Assembly: GCA_017464425.1 (NCBI GenBank)
Contig: JAFUDX010000005.1
Location: forward strand, 1-64,000
Source of the DNA: Treponema sp.
Lineage (GTDB): Bacteria > Spirochaetota > Spirochaetia > Treponematales > Treponemataceae
Length of the DNA: 64,000 bases
Reading direction: 5' to 3'
In this document: positions 52,258 through 60,114 of the stretch, in pieces
Layout: each line of letters begins with the position of its first letter
Position numbering within the stretch: the first letter of the stretch is position 1
Notes under the pieces: model-generated
What the model was told of the DNA's origin: nothing
Databases searched by the model: none
The model's input: only the letters and a program-made list of their open reading frames with translations
Position numbers and translations under genes: made by a program

Positions 52258-53430
52258 ATGAAAGAACTTGAACTGAAATACGGATGCAATCCGAATCAAA
52301 AGCCTGCAAAAGTTTTTGTAGATGAAGGCGATCTTCCCATCGAAGTTTTAAACGGAAGACCAGGATATATCAATTTGCTTGATGCGTTGAACGGCTGGCA
52401 ACTCGTAAAAGAATTAAAAGAAGCGACGGATCTCCCTGCTGCAACAAGCTTTAAGCATGTAAGCCCAGCAGGAGCAGCAGTTGGTAAACCTTTGAACGAC
52501 ACTCTCAAAGCGATTTACTTCACTGACGGCGTTGAGCTCACCCCGCTTGCCTGTGCGTATGCAAGAGCTCGCGGTGCCGACCGAATGAGCAGTTTCGGCG
52601 ACTTCATTTCTCTGAGCGATGAATGTGACGAAGCGACTGCCCTTTTAATCAAAAAAGAAGTTTCTGACGGAATTATCGCGCCGTCATATTCAGCAAAGGC
52701 ACTTGAAATCTTAAAGGCAAAAAAGAACGGAAATTACTGTATCATCAAAATCGACCCTGCCTATGTTCCGCCCGCAACCGAAGTCAAACAGGTATTCGGC
52801 GTAAAATTCGAGCAAGGTCACAATTTCCTTAAAATCGACGAATCGTGCCTTTCAAACATCGTCACGAAGAACAAAAATTTGAGCGAAGACGACAAGCACA
52901 ATCTGATTATCGCACTCATCACGCTCAAATACACGCAGTCAAATTCAGTCTGCTATGTAAAAGACGGTCAGGCAATCGGAATCGGAGCGGGGCAGCAGTC
53001 CAGAGTTCACTGTACGCGCCTTGCAGGTCAAAAGGCAGACAACTGGTGGCTTCGTCAGTCACCGCAGGTTTTGGGCTTGCAGTTCGTTGACGGAATCAAG
53101 CGCGCCGACCGAGACAACGCAATCGATGTCTACATTGGCGAAGAATACGAAGATGTCCTTGCGGAAGGCAAATGGCAGACGCTCTTCAAGGTAAAGCCTG
53201 CCGTGTTCACCCGCGAAGAAAAGAAAGAATGGCTTTCTAAAAACACGAATGTCGCTGTCGGAAGCGACGCATTCTTCCCGTTCGGAGACAATATCGAGCG
53301 TGCACGAAAGAGCGGCGTTACAGTCGTAGCCCAGCCAGGCGGAAGCGTGCGCGATGACCAAGTAATCGAAACCGCAGACAAGTACAACATGGTCATGTGC
53401 TTCAACGGAATAAGGCTTTTCCATCACTAA
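52258..53430 (+). CDS. Standalone AICAR formyltransferase
   Basis: A 390-residue purine enzyme that transfers a formyl group from 10-formyl-THF to AICAR. It has the transformylase half of PurH (LKYGCNPNQKPAKVF, ATSFKHVSPAGAAVG with the catalytic Lys-His, IGIGAGQQSRVHCTRLAGQK, ASDAFFPF-like GSDAFFPFGDNIERA, and AQPGGSVRDDQVI). The IMP cyclohydrolase half, about 190 residues in bifunctional PurH, is missing, so another gene must close the ring. It is monocistronic, with polA divergent. Confidence 0.88.
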   Translation: MKELELKYGCNPNQKPAKVFVDEGDLPIEVLNGRPGYINLLDALNGWQLVKELKEATDLPAATSFKHVSPAGAAVGKPLNDTLKAIYFTDGVELTPLACAYARARGADRMSSFGDFISLSDECDEATALLIKKEVSDGIIAPSYSAKALEILKAKKNGNYCIIKIDPAYVPPATEVKQVFGVKFEQGHNFLKIDESCLSNIVTKNKNLSEDDKHNLIIALITLKYTQSNSVCYVKDGQAIGIGAGQQSRVHCTRLAGQKADNWWLRQSPQVLGLQFVDGIKRADRDNAIDVYIGEEYEDVLAEGKWQTLFKVKPAVFTREEKKEWLSKNTNVAVGSDAFFPFGDNIERARKSGVTVVAQPGGSVRDDQVIETADKYNMVMCFNGIRLFHH

Positions 53431-53442
53431 TTATGAAGCAAA

Positions 53443-53481
53443 GAGGTATGAAATATGAAGCAAACCATATTCTCATACCTC
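53443..53481. terminator. Hairpin between the transformylase and toxin genes, likely terminator
   Basis: GAGGTATGA-AATATG pairs with CATATT-c-TCATACCTC: 15 pairs with one bulge and an eight-base loop. A T-rich tract follows on the rightward side. It lies between two converging genes and probably ends the transformylase transcript. Confidence 0.55.
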
Positions 53482-53495
53482 ATACTTCTTATTTC

Positions 53496-53759
53496 TTATT
53501 TATCTTCGTAGTGATTTTTGCATTGGATAATCGTAATCACATCATCGACGATGTTGTACACGAGCCTGTTTTTTTCATCGATTTCGCGACTCCAAAACCC
53601 TGAAAGATTTCCTTTAAGTGGCTCTGGGTGCCCGATTCCCGAATTACCATTTCTTGAAATATCAGCGAGAAGTTTGTTTATTTTCTTAAGCGTTTTTTTA
53701 TCCTGTTCAAGCCAATATTGAAATTGCCCCCATCCCGCTTCATTGAACTGAATTTTCAT
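53496..53759 (-). CDS. YoeB/Txe-type mRNA interferase toxin
   Basis: An 87-residue toxin with the family pattern: FNEAGWGQFQYWLEQDKKTL, KKINKLLADISRNGNSGIGH, PEPLKGNLSGFWSREIDEKN and RLVYNIVDD. The Glu, Arg and C-terminal His/Tyr region expected for ribosome-dependent mRNA cleavage are present. It overlaps the antitoxin gene by 4 bases, as typical for a coupled pair. Confidence 0.9.
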   Translation of the reverse strand: MKIQFNEAGWGQFQYWLEQDKKTLKKINKLLADISRNGNSGIGHPEPLKGNLSGFWSREIDEKNRLVYNIVDDVITIIQCKNHYEDK

Positions 53760-54040
53760 TTAGCCATTTCCTCCAATTCTTCAAGCGTTTTGGTAACGAA
53801 TTTCATTTTTCCTTCGTTGTACAGTTTTACCTGTTCTTCCAAATGCTTAATATTCGCGGGATTGTAGAAACCGTCATCATTTTCGGCTGCCACTTCAAAG
53901 GGAATTCTTCGGTTTCGGATGACGGCTTTTGTAAAAACATTGTACGCCGCAGAAACGGTAAGCCCCATGCTCTTGCAGATGTCTGAAAAAAGTTTTTTGT
54001 CTGTATTGTCTATGCGGATTGTCAAATTTGCCTGTGCCAT
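53756..54040 (-). CDS. RelB/DinJ-type antitoxin
   Basis: A 94-residue antitoxin. The N-terminal ribbon-helix-helix (ANLTIRIDNTDKKLFSDICK, GLTVSAAYNVFTKAVIRNRR) binds DNA and the C-terminal half should wrap the toxin. RelB/DinJ antitoxins usually pair with RelE/YafQ, so the YoeB partner makes a mixed but known arrangement. A palindrome overlapping the promoter suggests autorepression. Confidence 0.88.
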   Translation of the reverse strand: MAQANLTIRIDNTDKKLFSDICKSMGLTVSAAYNVFTKAVIRNRRIPFEVAAENDDGFYNPANIKHLEEQVKLYNEGKMKFVTKTLEELEEMAK

Positions 54041-54065
54041 AAAATTACCTCGTTTGCATTCAATT

Positions 54066-54107
54066 TAATCTAGATTATACATCAATTGCACGAAAATTCA
54101 AGTGCAA
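54066..54107 (-). promoter_or_regulatory. Promoter and operator of the toxin-antitoxin pair
   Basis: On the minus strand a TATAAT box (54074-54079) overlaps the perfect palindrome TAATCTAGATTA (54066-54077). TTGAAT stands 16 bases upstream. A second inverted pair, TTGCAC / GTGCAA (54086-54107), flanks the -35. These are likely binding sites of the antitoxin. The region is shared with the divergent HAD gene. Confidence 0.6.
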
Positions 54108-54126
54108 AAAATCAAAAACACCGCAG

Positions 54127-54155
54127 TTCAAATTTTTCTTCAAAAACTGTATCAT
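54127..54155 (+). promoter_or_regulatory. Promoter of the HAD gene, leaderless geometry
   Basis: TTCAAA (54127-54132), 17 bases, TATCAT (54150-54155), then six bases to the ATG at 54162. Confidence 0.55.
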
Positions 54156-54161
54156 ATCCAT

Positions 54162-54824
54162 ATGAAACCGCTCTCTTCTTACAAATATCTCTTTTTCGAT
54201 TTGGACGGAACGCTCACGGAGTCTGCGCCGGGGATTATGAATTCCGCCCGCTATGCGTTGGCTCAATACGGAATCATCGATGTTCCCGATTCGACTTTGC
54301 GCAAATTCATCGGGCCGCCACTCATGGACTCGTTTCAGGAATTGTTTGGATTTTCGAGCGAAAAGGCGCGGGAGGCGATGAAAAAGTACCGCGAATATTT
54401 TAGTGAGAAAGGACTTTTTGAAAATTCAGTGTACGAGGGAATCCGCGAAACGCTCACTCGCCTCAAATCGCAGGGAAAGCATCTTTTTGTGGCGACGAGC
54501 AAGCCCGAAATCTACACGAACCGAATCCTTGAAAAATTCGACCTGGCGCACTTTTTTGAATTCGTGGGCGGAGCAGATATTGAGGAGACACGGAGCGAAA
54601 AGGCAAAAGTTATCAGATATGTCGTTGACGAGGCGTGTCTTGAAGAAGAGCGGCAGAACGGCTTGATTTTAATGATTGGCGACCGCAAACACGACATTAT
54701 AGGGGCGCATGAAAACGAAATCCCGTGCTGCGCGTGTTTGTGGGGCTATGGCTCTCCAGAAGAATTTGCAGAATACAAAGCCGATTTTGTGATTAGAAAA
54801 CCAGAAGAACTCAGCGCGGTCTAA
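54162..54824 (+). CDS. HAD-superfamily phosphatase, phosphoglycolate-phosphatase-like
   Basis: A 220-residue hydrolase. Motif I is YLFFDLDGTLTESAPG, motif II HLFVATSKPEIYT, the Lys lies in SEKAKVI and motif IV is LMIGDRKHDIIGAHEN. A small helical cap lies between motifs I and II, as in Gph- and PpaX-type enzymes. The ATG at 54162 is taken because the frame upstream to 54102 lies in the promoter. The natural substrate is uncertain. The stop overlaps the sufU stop on the other strand. Confidence 0.85.
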   Translation: MKPLSSYKYLFFDLDGTLTESAPGIMNSARYALAQYGIIDVPDSTLRKFIGPPLMDSFQELFGFSSEKAREAMKKYREYFSEKGLFENSVYEGIRETLTRLKSQGKHLFVATSKPEIYTNRILEKFDLAHFFEFVGGADIEETRSEKAKVIRYVVDEACLEEERQNGLILMIGDRKHDIIGAHENEIPCCACLWGYGSPEEFAEYKADFVIRKPEELSAV

Positions 54825-55294
54825 TTTACCGGACAATCGGCATGATTTTCATGTGCGGTCGCAGTGTCTTTTTTAAGCCCAAGCATTTCCTTCATGGTGC
54901 GCCAGCCAAGTTCAGCGCATTTTACGCGGGCAGGCATATGCTGTATTTCTCGCAACGCACTTGCTTCGTCAAGCTCTTCGATTTGCTCATCAGAAACAGT
55001 TCCCTGAATCATCCCCATAAAGATTTCACAGAGTCGCAACGCTTCTCGTTCATCTTTACCGATGATTAAGTCAAGCATCATATCAACGCTTGCCTGGCTA
55101 ATCGCACAACCACTGCCAGAAAAAGCTCCGTCAGTGATTTTGCCATTTTCTGTTTTGAGTTTTAAAGTAATGTTGTCGCCACAACTCGGATTTACGCCCT
55201 GCAACGAAAGATTAGCTTCGGCAAAATCAAATTTATGCACGGGATGTATGTTATGTTCGTTTAGGATTTCTCTGTAAAGCTCTTTTAGTTCCAT
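54821..55294 (-). CDS. sufU: SufU/NifU-type iron-sulfur scaffold
   Basis: A 157-residue protein with the three scaffold cysteines in VNPSCGDNITLKLK, GSGCAISQASVDMMLDLI and ARVKCAELGW, and the spacing of SufU rather than IscU. It either carries nascent Fe-S clusters or relays sulfur from SufS. No other suf gene is in the window, so it stands alone here. Clients would include the hydrogenase and radical SAM enzymes. Confidence 0.88.
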   Translation of the reverse strand: MELKELYREILNEHNIHPVHKFDFAEANLSLQGVNPSCGDNITLKLKTENGKITDGAFSGSGCAISQASVDMMLDLIIGKDEREALRLCEIFMGMIQGTVSDEQIEELDEASALREIQHMPARVKCAELGWRTMKEMLGLKKDTATAHENHADCPVN

Positions 55295-55335
55295 ATCATG
55301 CAGTATATAGAAAAATCTGATTTTTATCCACTGAT

Positions 55336-56106
55336 TTATTTTCGGGCAACGATTACCATAGTACGCGCATTTTGGTTATACGGCGAAAAATCGAAGTCAC
55401 CGTATATTTCCACAGATGTAAAGCCGATTCTCAGCATGATTCTTTTGAGCTCAACCGCAGAATACAACCGCTGAACAAATTCATGCTCAATTCGCTCGCC
55501 AGACTCGTTATCAATCAAAATCCATCGGGAACGCAAGCCTTCCCACGCCCCCACAACGCTAAAATCGGTAAGAACGGTTTTTCCTGCCCGCTCAAACCAT
55601 TCGCCTTCGGTAAAATTTTTGATAGCGATTTCACGGCTGATGTTTTCGAGAATGAAAAATCCGCCGTCACGCAGTGAATTAAAAATCGACTTTAAAATCT
55701 GTGCATCTTCATCAATTGTGTCGCAATATCCAAACGAAGTATATAAATTTATCGCACAGTCAAATTTTTTTTCAGTGGAGAATGTGCGCAAATCTGCTTT
55801 GATAAGCTCCAAGTCCACGCCTTCGGCATTTGCGCTTTCGGCGGCGGCATCAAGCTCACTTTGAATCAAATCGACACCTGTAACTTCAAGTCCGAGAGAT
55901 GCCAACTCCACGCTGATTCGTCCTGGACCACAGCCTGCGTCCAAAATTTTTGAGCCTTTGCCAAGCCCTGCAATTTTGCACACGCTTTTTGCAACCGTTG
56001 GAGCCTCTGCCCATCGAGCAGTATCAAACATAATCGGGCCGTAATTGTTCCAAAAATCTTCTTTTTCGAACCATTCGGCCTTTTTTACTTCGCTTTTCTT
56101 TGACAT
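55336..56106 (-). CDS. Class I SAM-dependent methyltransferase
   Basis: A 256-residue protein. The SAM loop is SKILDAGCGPGRISVELASL (about 53), the acidic strand end GVDLIQSELDAAAE and the post-loop FDCAINLYTSFGYCDTIDED. The fold is complete. The substrate is not evident. It lies 3 bases after the RpiB-like gene, so the two are probably co-transcribed. Confidence 0.8.
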   Translation of the reverse strand: MSKKSEVKKAEWFEKEDFWNNYGPIMFDTARWAEAPTVAKSVCKIAGLGKGSKILDAGCGPGRISVELASLGLEVTGVDLIQSELDAAAESANAEGVDLELIKADLRTFSTEKKFDCAINLYTSFGYCDTIDEDAQILKSIFNSLRDGGFFILENISREIAIKNFTEGEWFERAGKTVLTDFSVVGAWEGLRSRWILIDNESGERIEHEFVQRLYSAVELKRIMLRIGFTSVEIYGDFDFSPYNQNARTMVIVARK

Positions 56107-56109
56107 ACA

Positions 56110-56745
56110 TTACGCCATCAATTTTTTTACGGCAGCAGCAATTTTTTCATCTTTGCAATCGCGGAAGAACAAATCGCTGAATTTTTCGCCAGAGAACGCG
56201 CCTTTTACCAATTCTTTATCGAGATTTTCAAGGATTTCGACGAATGGCTTGAAGGCAACTTCACGAACACCGTCGAGGATTTTTTTATTTCTCTGCTCTG
56301 GCTCTGCCCGTTCACGCGGATAGCCCTGACCGCTTGGCTCTGAGAACAATTTTTCAAAAATGTATTCAAGATTCAAATCTCCGCCCCAACCAAAACCGAG
56401 CGCAAACGGAATTGAAATAGCATTTCCATCATTAATCTGAGCAAATGTGTATGCATCGAGCGGAGTCGCAACATGACCACAAATGACTCCAGGAAAACTG
56501 TTCAAAGCAAGCATTGCGCCTTCGCCTGTTCCACAACCTGTGATTACATAGTCAACGGCTTTTGCATTAAGAAGCGTCGCCGCCAAAATTCCATTCTGAA
56601 CATAAGTGAGCGACGGAGACTCAGAAGAGTACATTCCGTAGTTCACGACTTCAAATCCGTGCGCATCAGTAACCTTTTTGAGCGCATTGTAAATAATGGC
56701 ATTTTTTGCCGCCTGAGAATTTTCATTGATAAGAGCGATTTTCAT
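56110..56745 (-). CDS. RpiB/LacA-LacB family sugar-phosphate isomerase
   Basis: A 211-residue protein of the RpiB fold (KIALINENSQAAKNAIIYNA, VDYVITGCGTGEGAMLALNS, GNAISIPFALGFGWGGDLNL). The GCGTGEGA loop replaces the usual GSGIGMS, as in a distinct branch that is longer (211 against about 150). It may isomerise ribose-5-phosphate or another pentose or hexose phosphate. GGGGG stands before the ATG at 56745; the frame from 56757 is less likely. Confidence 0.75.
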   Translation of the reverse strand: MKIALINENSQAAKNAIIYNALKKVTDAHGFEVVNYGMYSSESPSLTYVQNGILAATLLNAKAVDYVITGCGTGEGAMLALNSFPGVICGHVATPLDAYTFAQINDGNAISIPFALGFGWGGDLNLEYIFEKLFSEPSGQGYPRERAEPEQRNKKILDGVREVAFKPFVEILENLDKELVKGAFSGEKFSDLFFRDCKDEKIAAAVKKLMA

Positions 56746-56804
56746 TTTGTCCCCCATAGTAATATGTTATTTTAGTATAAAATTGCTATTTAAACCAAGC
56801 CAGT

Positions 56805-57881
56805 CTATGCTTCCAACGCCTTAAATTCCTCTTCCTTAGCGTACACATTGAGCGCGTCGAGCATTTCATCCATGTTGCCCATCATGAAGCCGGGCAAGTT
56901 GTGGAGCGAAAGGTTGATTCGATGGTCAGTCACGCGGTCTTGCGGATAGTTGTAGGTGCGGATTTTCTCGCTTCGGTCGCCGTTTCCGACCATGCTTTTT
57001 CGCGCGGAGCTTCGTTCGGCATCCAACTTACTCTGCTCAAAGTCGAACAAGCGCGCGCGAAGCACTTCCCACGCTTTTTCCTTGTTTTTAATCTGAGATT
57101 TTTGGTCTTGCTGAATGACGACGATTCCCGTGGGAATGTGGGTGAGACGCACGGCAGAATCCGTCGTGTTGACGCACTGGCCGCCCGGTCCTCCCGCACG
57201 CATGACATCCACGCGCACATCGCCCGGATTGATTTTGACATCAGCTTCCTCAGCTTCGGGCAGAACCGCCACCGTAACAGTAGAAGTCTGCAACCGCCCC
57301 TGACTTTCCGTTGCAGGCACGCGCTGAACTCGGTGAACGCCACTTTCCCAACGAAGTGTTCCGTACACGAATTTTCCCGTAATCTGCGTAACGATTTTGT
57401 TGAATCCACCGACCTCAGTTTCCTGAGCCTCGACATTCTCATACTTCCAACCCTTGCGCTCGCACAAATGAATGTACATTTCCCACATATCGCGCACAAA
57501 AAGCGAAGCCTCGTCTCCGCCCGCCGCCGAGCGGATTTCCAAAATGATGTTTTTTTCGTCAAGCGGATCTGGCGGAATCAGCTTGAGCTTAATTTGTTCT
57601 TCTAGTTCGGGAACTTTTTCTTCGAGTTCTTTAAGCTCTTCACGAGCCATTTCCTTCATTTCGGCATCGTCTTCTGCCGTAATCATCATTTTTGCGTCTT
57701 CAATTCCCTGCAAGCACTTTCGGTACTCGTTTCCGACTTCCAAAACAGCCGTCAAAAATCCGTGTTCACGCATCACATCTTTGTATTTTTTCTGGTCTTT
57801 CACCAAATCGGGGTCTTGCACTAACTCGTTCACTTCGACAAAACGAGCATCTAATTCTGTAAGTTTCTTCAATAAATCCAT
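56805..57881 (-). CDS. prfA: Peptide chain release factor 1
   Basis: A 358-residue release factor. The PAT motif in RVPATESQGR marks RF1 (UAA/UAG) rather than RF2, and RAGGPGGQCVNTTDSAVRLT holds the GGQ that triggers peptide release. The N-terminal helical domain (about 1-100) is complete. The methylase gene prmC, which often follows, is absent. The promoter ends directly before the ATG. Confidence 0.96.
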   Translation of the reverse strand: MDLLKKLTELDARFVEVNELVQDPDLVKDQKKYKDVMREHGFLTAVLEVGNEYRKCLQGIEDAKMMITAEDDAEMKEMAREELKELEEKVPELEEQIKLKLIPPDPLDEKNIILEIRSAAGGDEASLFVRDMWEMYIHLCERKGWKYENVEAQETEVGGFNKIVTQITGKFVYGTLRWESGVHRVQRVPATESQGRLQTSTVTVAVLPEAEEADVKINPGDVRVDVMRAGGPGGQCVNTTDSAVRLTHIPTGIVVIQQDQKSQIKNKEKAWEVLRARLFDFEQSKLDAERSSARKSMVGNGDRSEKIRTYNYPQDRVTDHRINLSLHNLPGFMMGNMDEMLDALNVYAKEEEFKALEA

Positions 57882-57887
57882 GAAGAT

Positions 57888-57916
57888 ATTCTATCAAAAT
57901 TCTGAAGTTTATACAA
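57888..57916 (-). promoter_or_regulatory. prfA promoter, leaderless geometry
   Basis: On the minus strand TTGTAT (57911-57916), exactly 17 bases, TAGAAT (57888-57893), then six bases to the ATG at 57881. No ribosome site can fit. Confidence 0.65.
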
Positions 57917-57931
57917 ATGGAGACTAATACT

Positions 57932-58000
57932 AAAAAAACTCAAAAGAAACGGAATAGGAATCCTATGTATCGCAATAACGCGTCCGTTTCAATTGAGTTT
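57932..58000 (-). terminator. Terminator of the GGDEF-purD-pectinesterase operon
   Basis: Read leftward, AAACTCAA pairs with TTGAGTTT, and AAACGGA pairs with TCCGTTT inside, around a loop of about 30 bases that itself can pair (AGGATTCCT). A run of seven T follows. Confidence 0.65.
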
Positions 58001-58038
58001 TATGAGAGTTCTGCGCTCAATTCAAAAATTGCAGTATT

Positions 58039-60084
58039 TTACAACTCTGGTGCGAATCCCAAAACTGCTTCAATATTGCTGTAGAGTTTGAATTCATCGG
58101 AAGTAAGTTCTTCGGCATGTTCAATTATGTCGGCACCGTCTCCAGTCATGTTCTGGATTCGGAAGAACGCTTTTTCGGCAGTATTCACGCTATCCCAGTC
58201 TTTCCACGGGCTTGTGTTCACAGCTTTTGAAATCTGACAGTTTAAGTACACCGTTTTTCCGACATTTGTGTCGCCCGTTGCAGATCCACCGACCCATGTG
58301 CCGCGTGCGAGCGTGACTTGCTTTCCGTCCGGGTTGTCTTCAAGGGCTTCGTGACCTTCGATGATACAATCTTTGAAGACATAGCCGTTTGCGTACTGGG
58401 CGGTTGATTTATAGCCTGTGTCTGCACCCGCCGCCGCAACGATGATTGCGCCGTTGTTGTATTTGAGTGAGAAGATGTGGCAGTTGTCGAATACGACCGT
58501 CGCACCACCGCAGATGTAATCAACATCGCCTTCGACATAGCTGTTCTTCATGTAAACGCGGCCTGAGCGGAAGTAGAGCGTGTCCTGCTGACCGAGGAAC
58601 ACACAGTTATCGATGTATGATTTATCCACGCCTTTGAGCGCAAGCGCAATTGAGCGTCGTTCTGAGCCACCCCAGAGTTTGTTCCATTCCGCGCCCTTGT
58701 TGTAGAAAGTGAGGTTCACTGCGTTAAAGTAGCAATTTTCGACCGGCTCTTCTGGAATTGCAGCGGCAGCACCCGGCTCCGTGTTTGTTCCCTGTGGAAG
58801 AAGATTGACTTCGACGAGAAGATTTCCGTTGATTCCGCCCGTGTCAGCTTCGTAGCCGTAGATGATTGTTTTGGCAGGGTCTGTACCGATGAGCGAGATT
58901 CCCGGTTTTGTAATCAAGAGTTTTTCCTGATAGGTTCCCGGCATGATTTTGATTGCAGAATTTGACGGAACTTTTTCGATTGCTTCAGCGATTGTTTTGT
59001 ATGCGCCGTCTGCGCCCGTTGCGTCAACGACTGCGGCAAAATTCATATCTGGTGTAGCAGGATTTCGCATGACCTTTTCAACTTTTGCCCAGCTTGTCTG
59101 GAGTTCGTCGAGGTTGAGCGTGCCGTTTTCAATCGTGCATGGGTCTTCCCAATCTGCATCACGACCGATTTCTTCACCTCTGATATTGATTTCCGCTGGT
59201 TTTTTAGCAGGTCGGCGACTTGTCGGGCCTGGATCGCTTGTAACAGGATCAGAAGTGAGGTCTACACCAAGTTTTTTGCCTAAGTCTTCGGTTGAAATAT
59301 CGCTGACATCTTCATCAAGAATGGTAAGAAGATATGCATAGCGACCGAATCCGTTTGTTGAGCCGTCATTTTCACCAAATTCGAGGTAATTGCCGGGTCC
59401 TTCCATTGTTTCCCAGCTCAATTCTGTCATCGTATCAGCGAAATTGACTTTTTTGCATGTATCAGAATGGAAGAGTTTTCCATCGATGTAGCACTGCGCC
59501 GTCATAGCTTCGGGAGATTCAATATCCCACACAAAGCGATATTCATGCCAGTCAGAAACGATGTTGAGTTTTGTTCCTTTTGAAGTGCCGTCAGATGTGA
59601 GGCGAACCATTGATTTTGAGCCTTTAATCTGATTTGACGCATTATGACGGAGCATTGACTGATATGCGCCGTTCTGCAAATACGCGAAGAAAATGCCGTA
59701 TGGAGTCTGTGGATTGTCAGGATCGACTGCACCCTGCGCACGGAAAATGAGCGTGACTTTTTTTTCGTTTCCTGAAAGCGGAAGCGCAATCGCGTCATTT
59801 TTGCCGTCAAGCGTGTTGATTTTGAGCACTTTCTTTTTGTTAATGCTGCCATCAACGAGCGTAAAATGCTCTTTGTAGTTGTCACTGAGCCTCCACCCTG
59901 ATTTTTCGAGGTCAGCAACGACATCCTTCTTGCTTCCTTTGCCCGGAATGTAGAGATTCCAGCTGGCAGAAGGCGTCATGTCCCGGCTCGGCTGAGACGA
60001 TGACTCTTTGCAAGAAACAAAGCCCACTCCTGCAAGAAGCCCCGCAAGGACTCCTCCCAGAACCAATTTTTTTGTTTTTTTCAT
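58039..60084 (-). CDS. Lipoprotein pectin methylesterase with N-terminal jelly-roll-like domain
   Basis: A 681-residue protein. The start at 60084 has AGGAGG upstream. A lipobox-like GVGFVSCKESS anchors it. Residues about 35-240 look like a concanavalin-type sugar-binding sandwich (SGWRLSDNYKEHFTLVDGSI, SDWHEYRFVWDIESPEAMTA). Residues about 325-680 are the pectinesterase helix: DGAYKTIAEAIEKVPSNSAI, FLGQQDTLYFRSGRVYMKNS and VEGDVDYICGGATVVF, with the catalytic Gln and Asp residues. It demethylates pectin at the cell surface. It lies 30 bases after purD, in the same direction. Confidence 0.87.
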   Translation of the reverse strand: MKKTKKLVLGGVLAGLLAGVGFVSCKESSSQPSRDMTPSASWNLYIPGKGSKKDVVADLEKSGWRLSDNYKEHFTLVDGSINKKKVLKINTLDGKNDAIALPLSGNEKKVTLIFRAQGAVDPDNPQTPYGIFFAYLQNGAYQSMLRHNASNQIKGSKSMVRLTSDGTSKGTKLNIVSDWHEYRFVWDIESPEAMTAQCYIDGKLFHSDTCKKVNFADTMTELSWETMEGPGNYLEFGENDGSTNGFGRYAYLLTILDEDVSDISTEDLGKKLGVDLTSDPVTSDPGPTSRRPAKKPAEINIRGEEIGRDADWEDPCTIENGTLNLDELQTSWAKVEKVMRNPATPDMNFAAVVDATGADGAYKTIAEAIEKVPSNSAIKIMPGTYQEKLLITKPGISLIGTDPAKTIIYGYEADTGGINGNLLVEVNLLPQGTNTEPGAAAAIPEEPVENCYFNAVNLTFYNKGAEWNKLWGGSERRSIALALKGVDKSYIDNCVFLGQQDTLYFRSGRVYMKNSYVEGDVDYICGGATVVFDNCHIFSLKYNNGAIIVAAAGADTGYKSTAQYANGYVFKDCIIEGHEALEDNPDGKQVTLARGTWVGGSATGDTNVGKTVYLNCQISKAVNTSPWKDWDSVNTAEKAFFRIQNMTGDGADIIEHAEELTSDEFKLYSNIEAVLGFAPEL

Positions 60085-60114
60085 AGTATCCTCCTTTTTA
60101 TTGTCTGTCATTTA

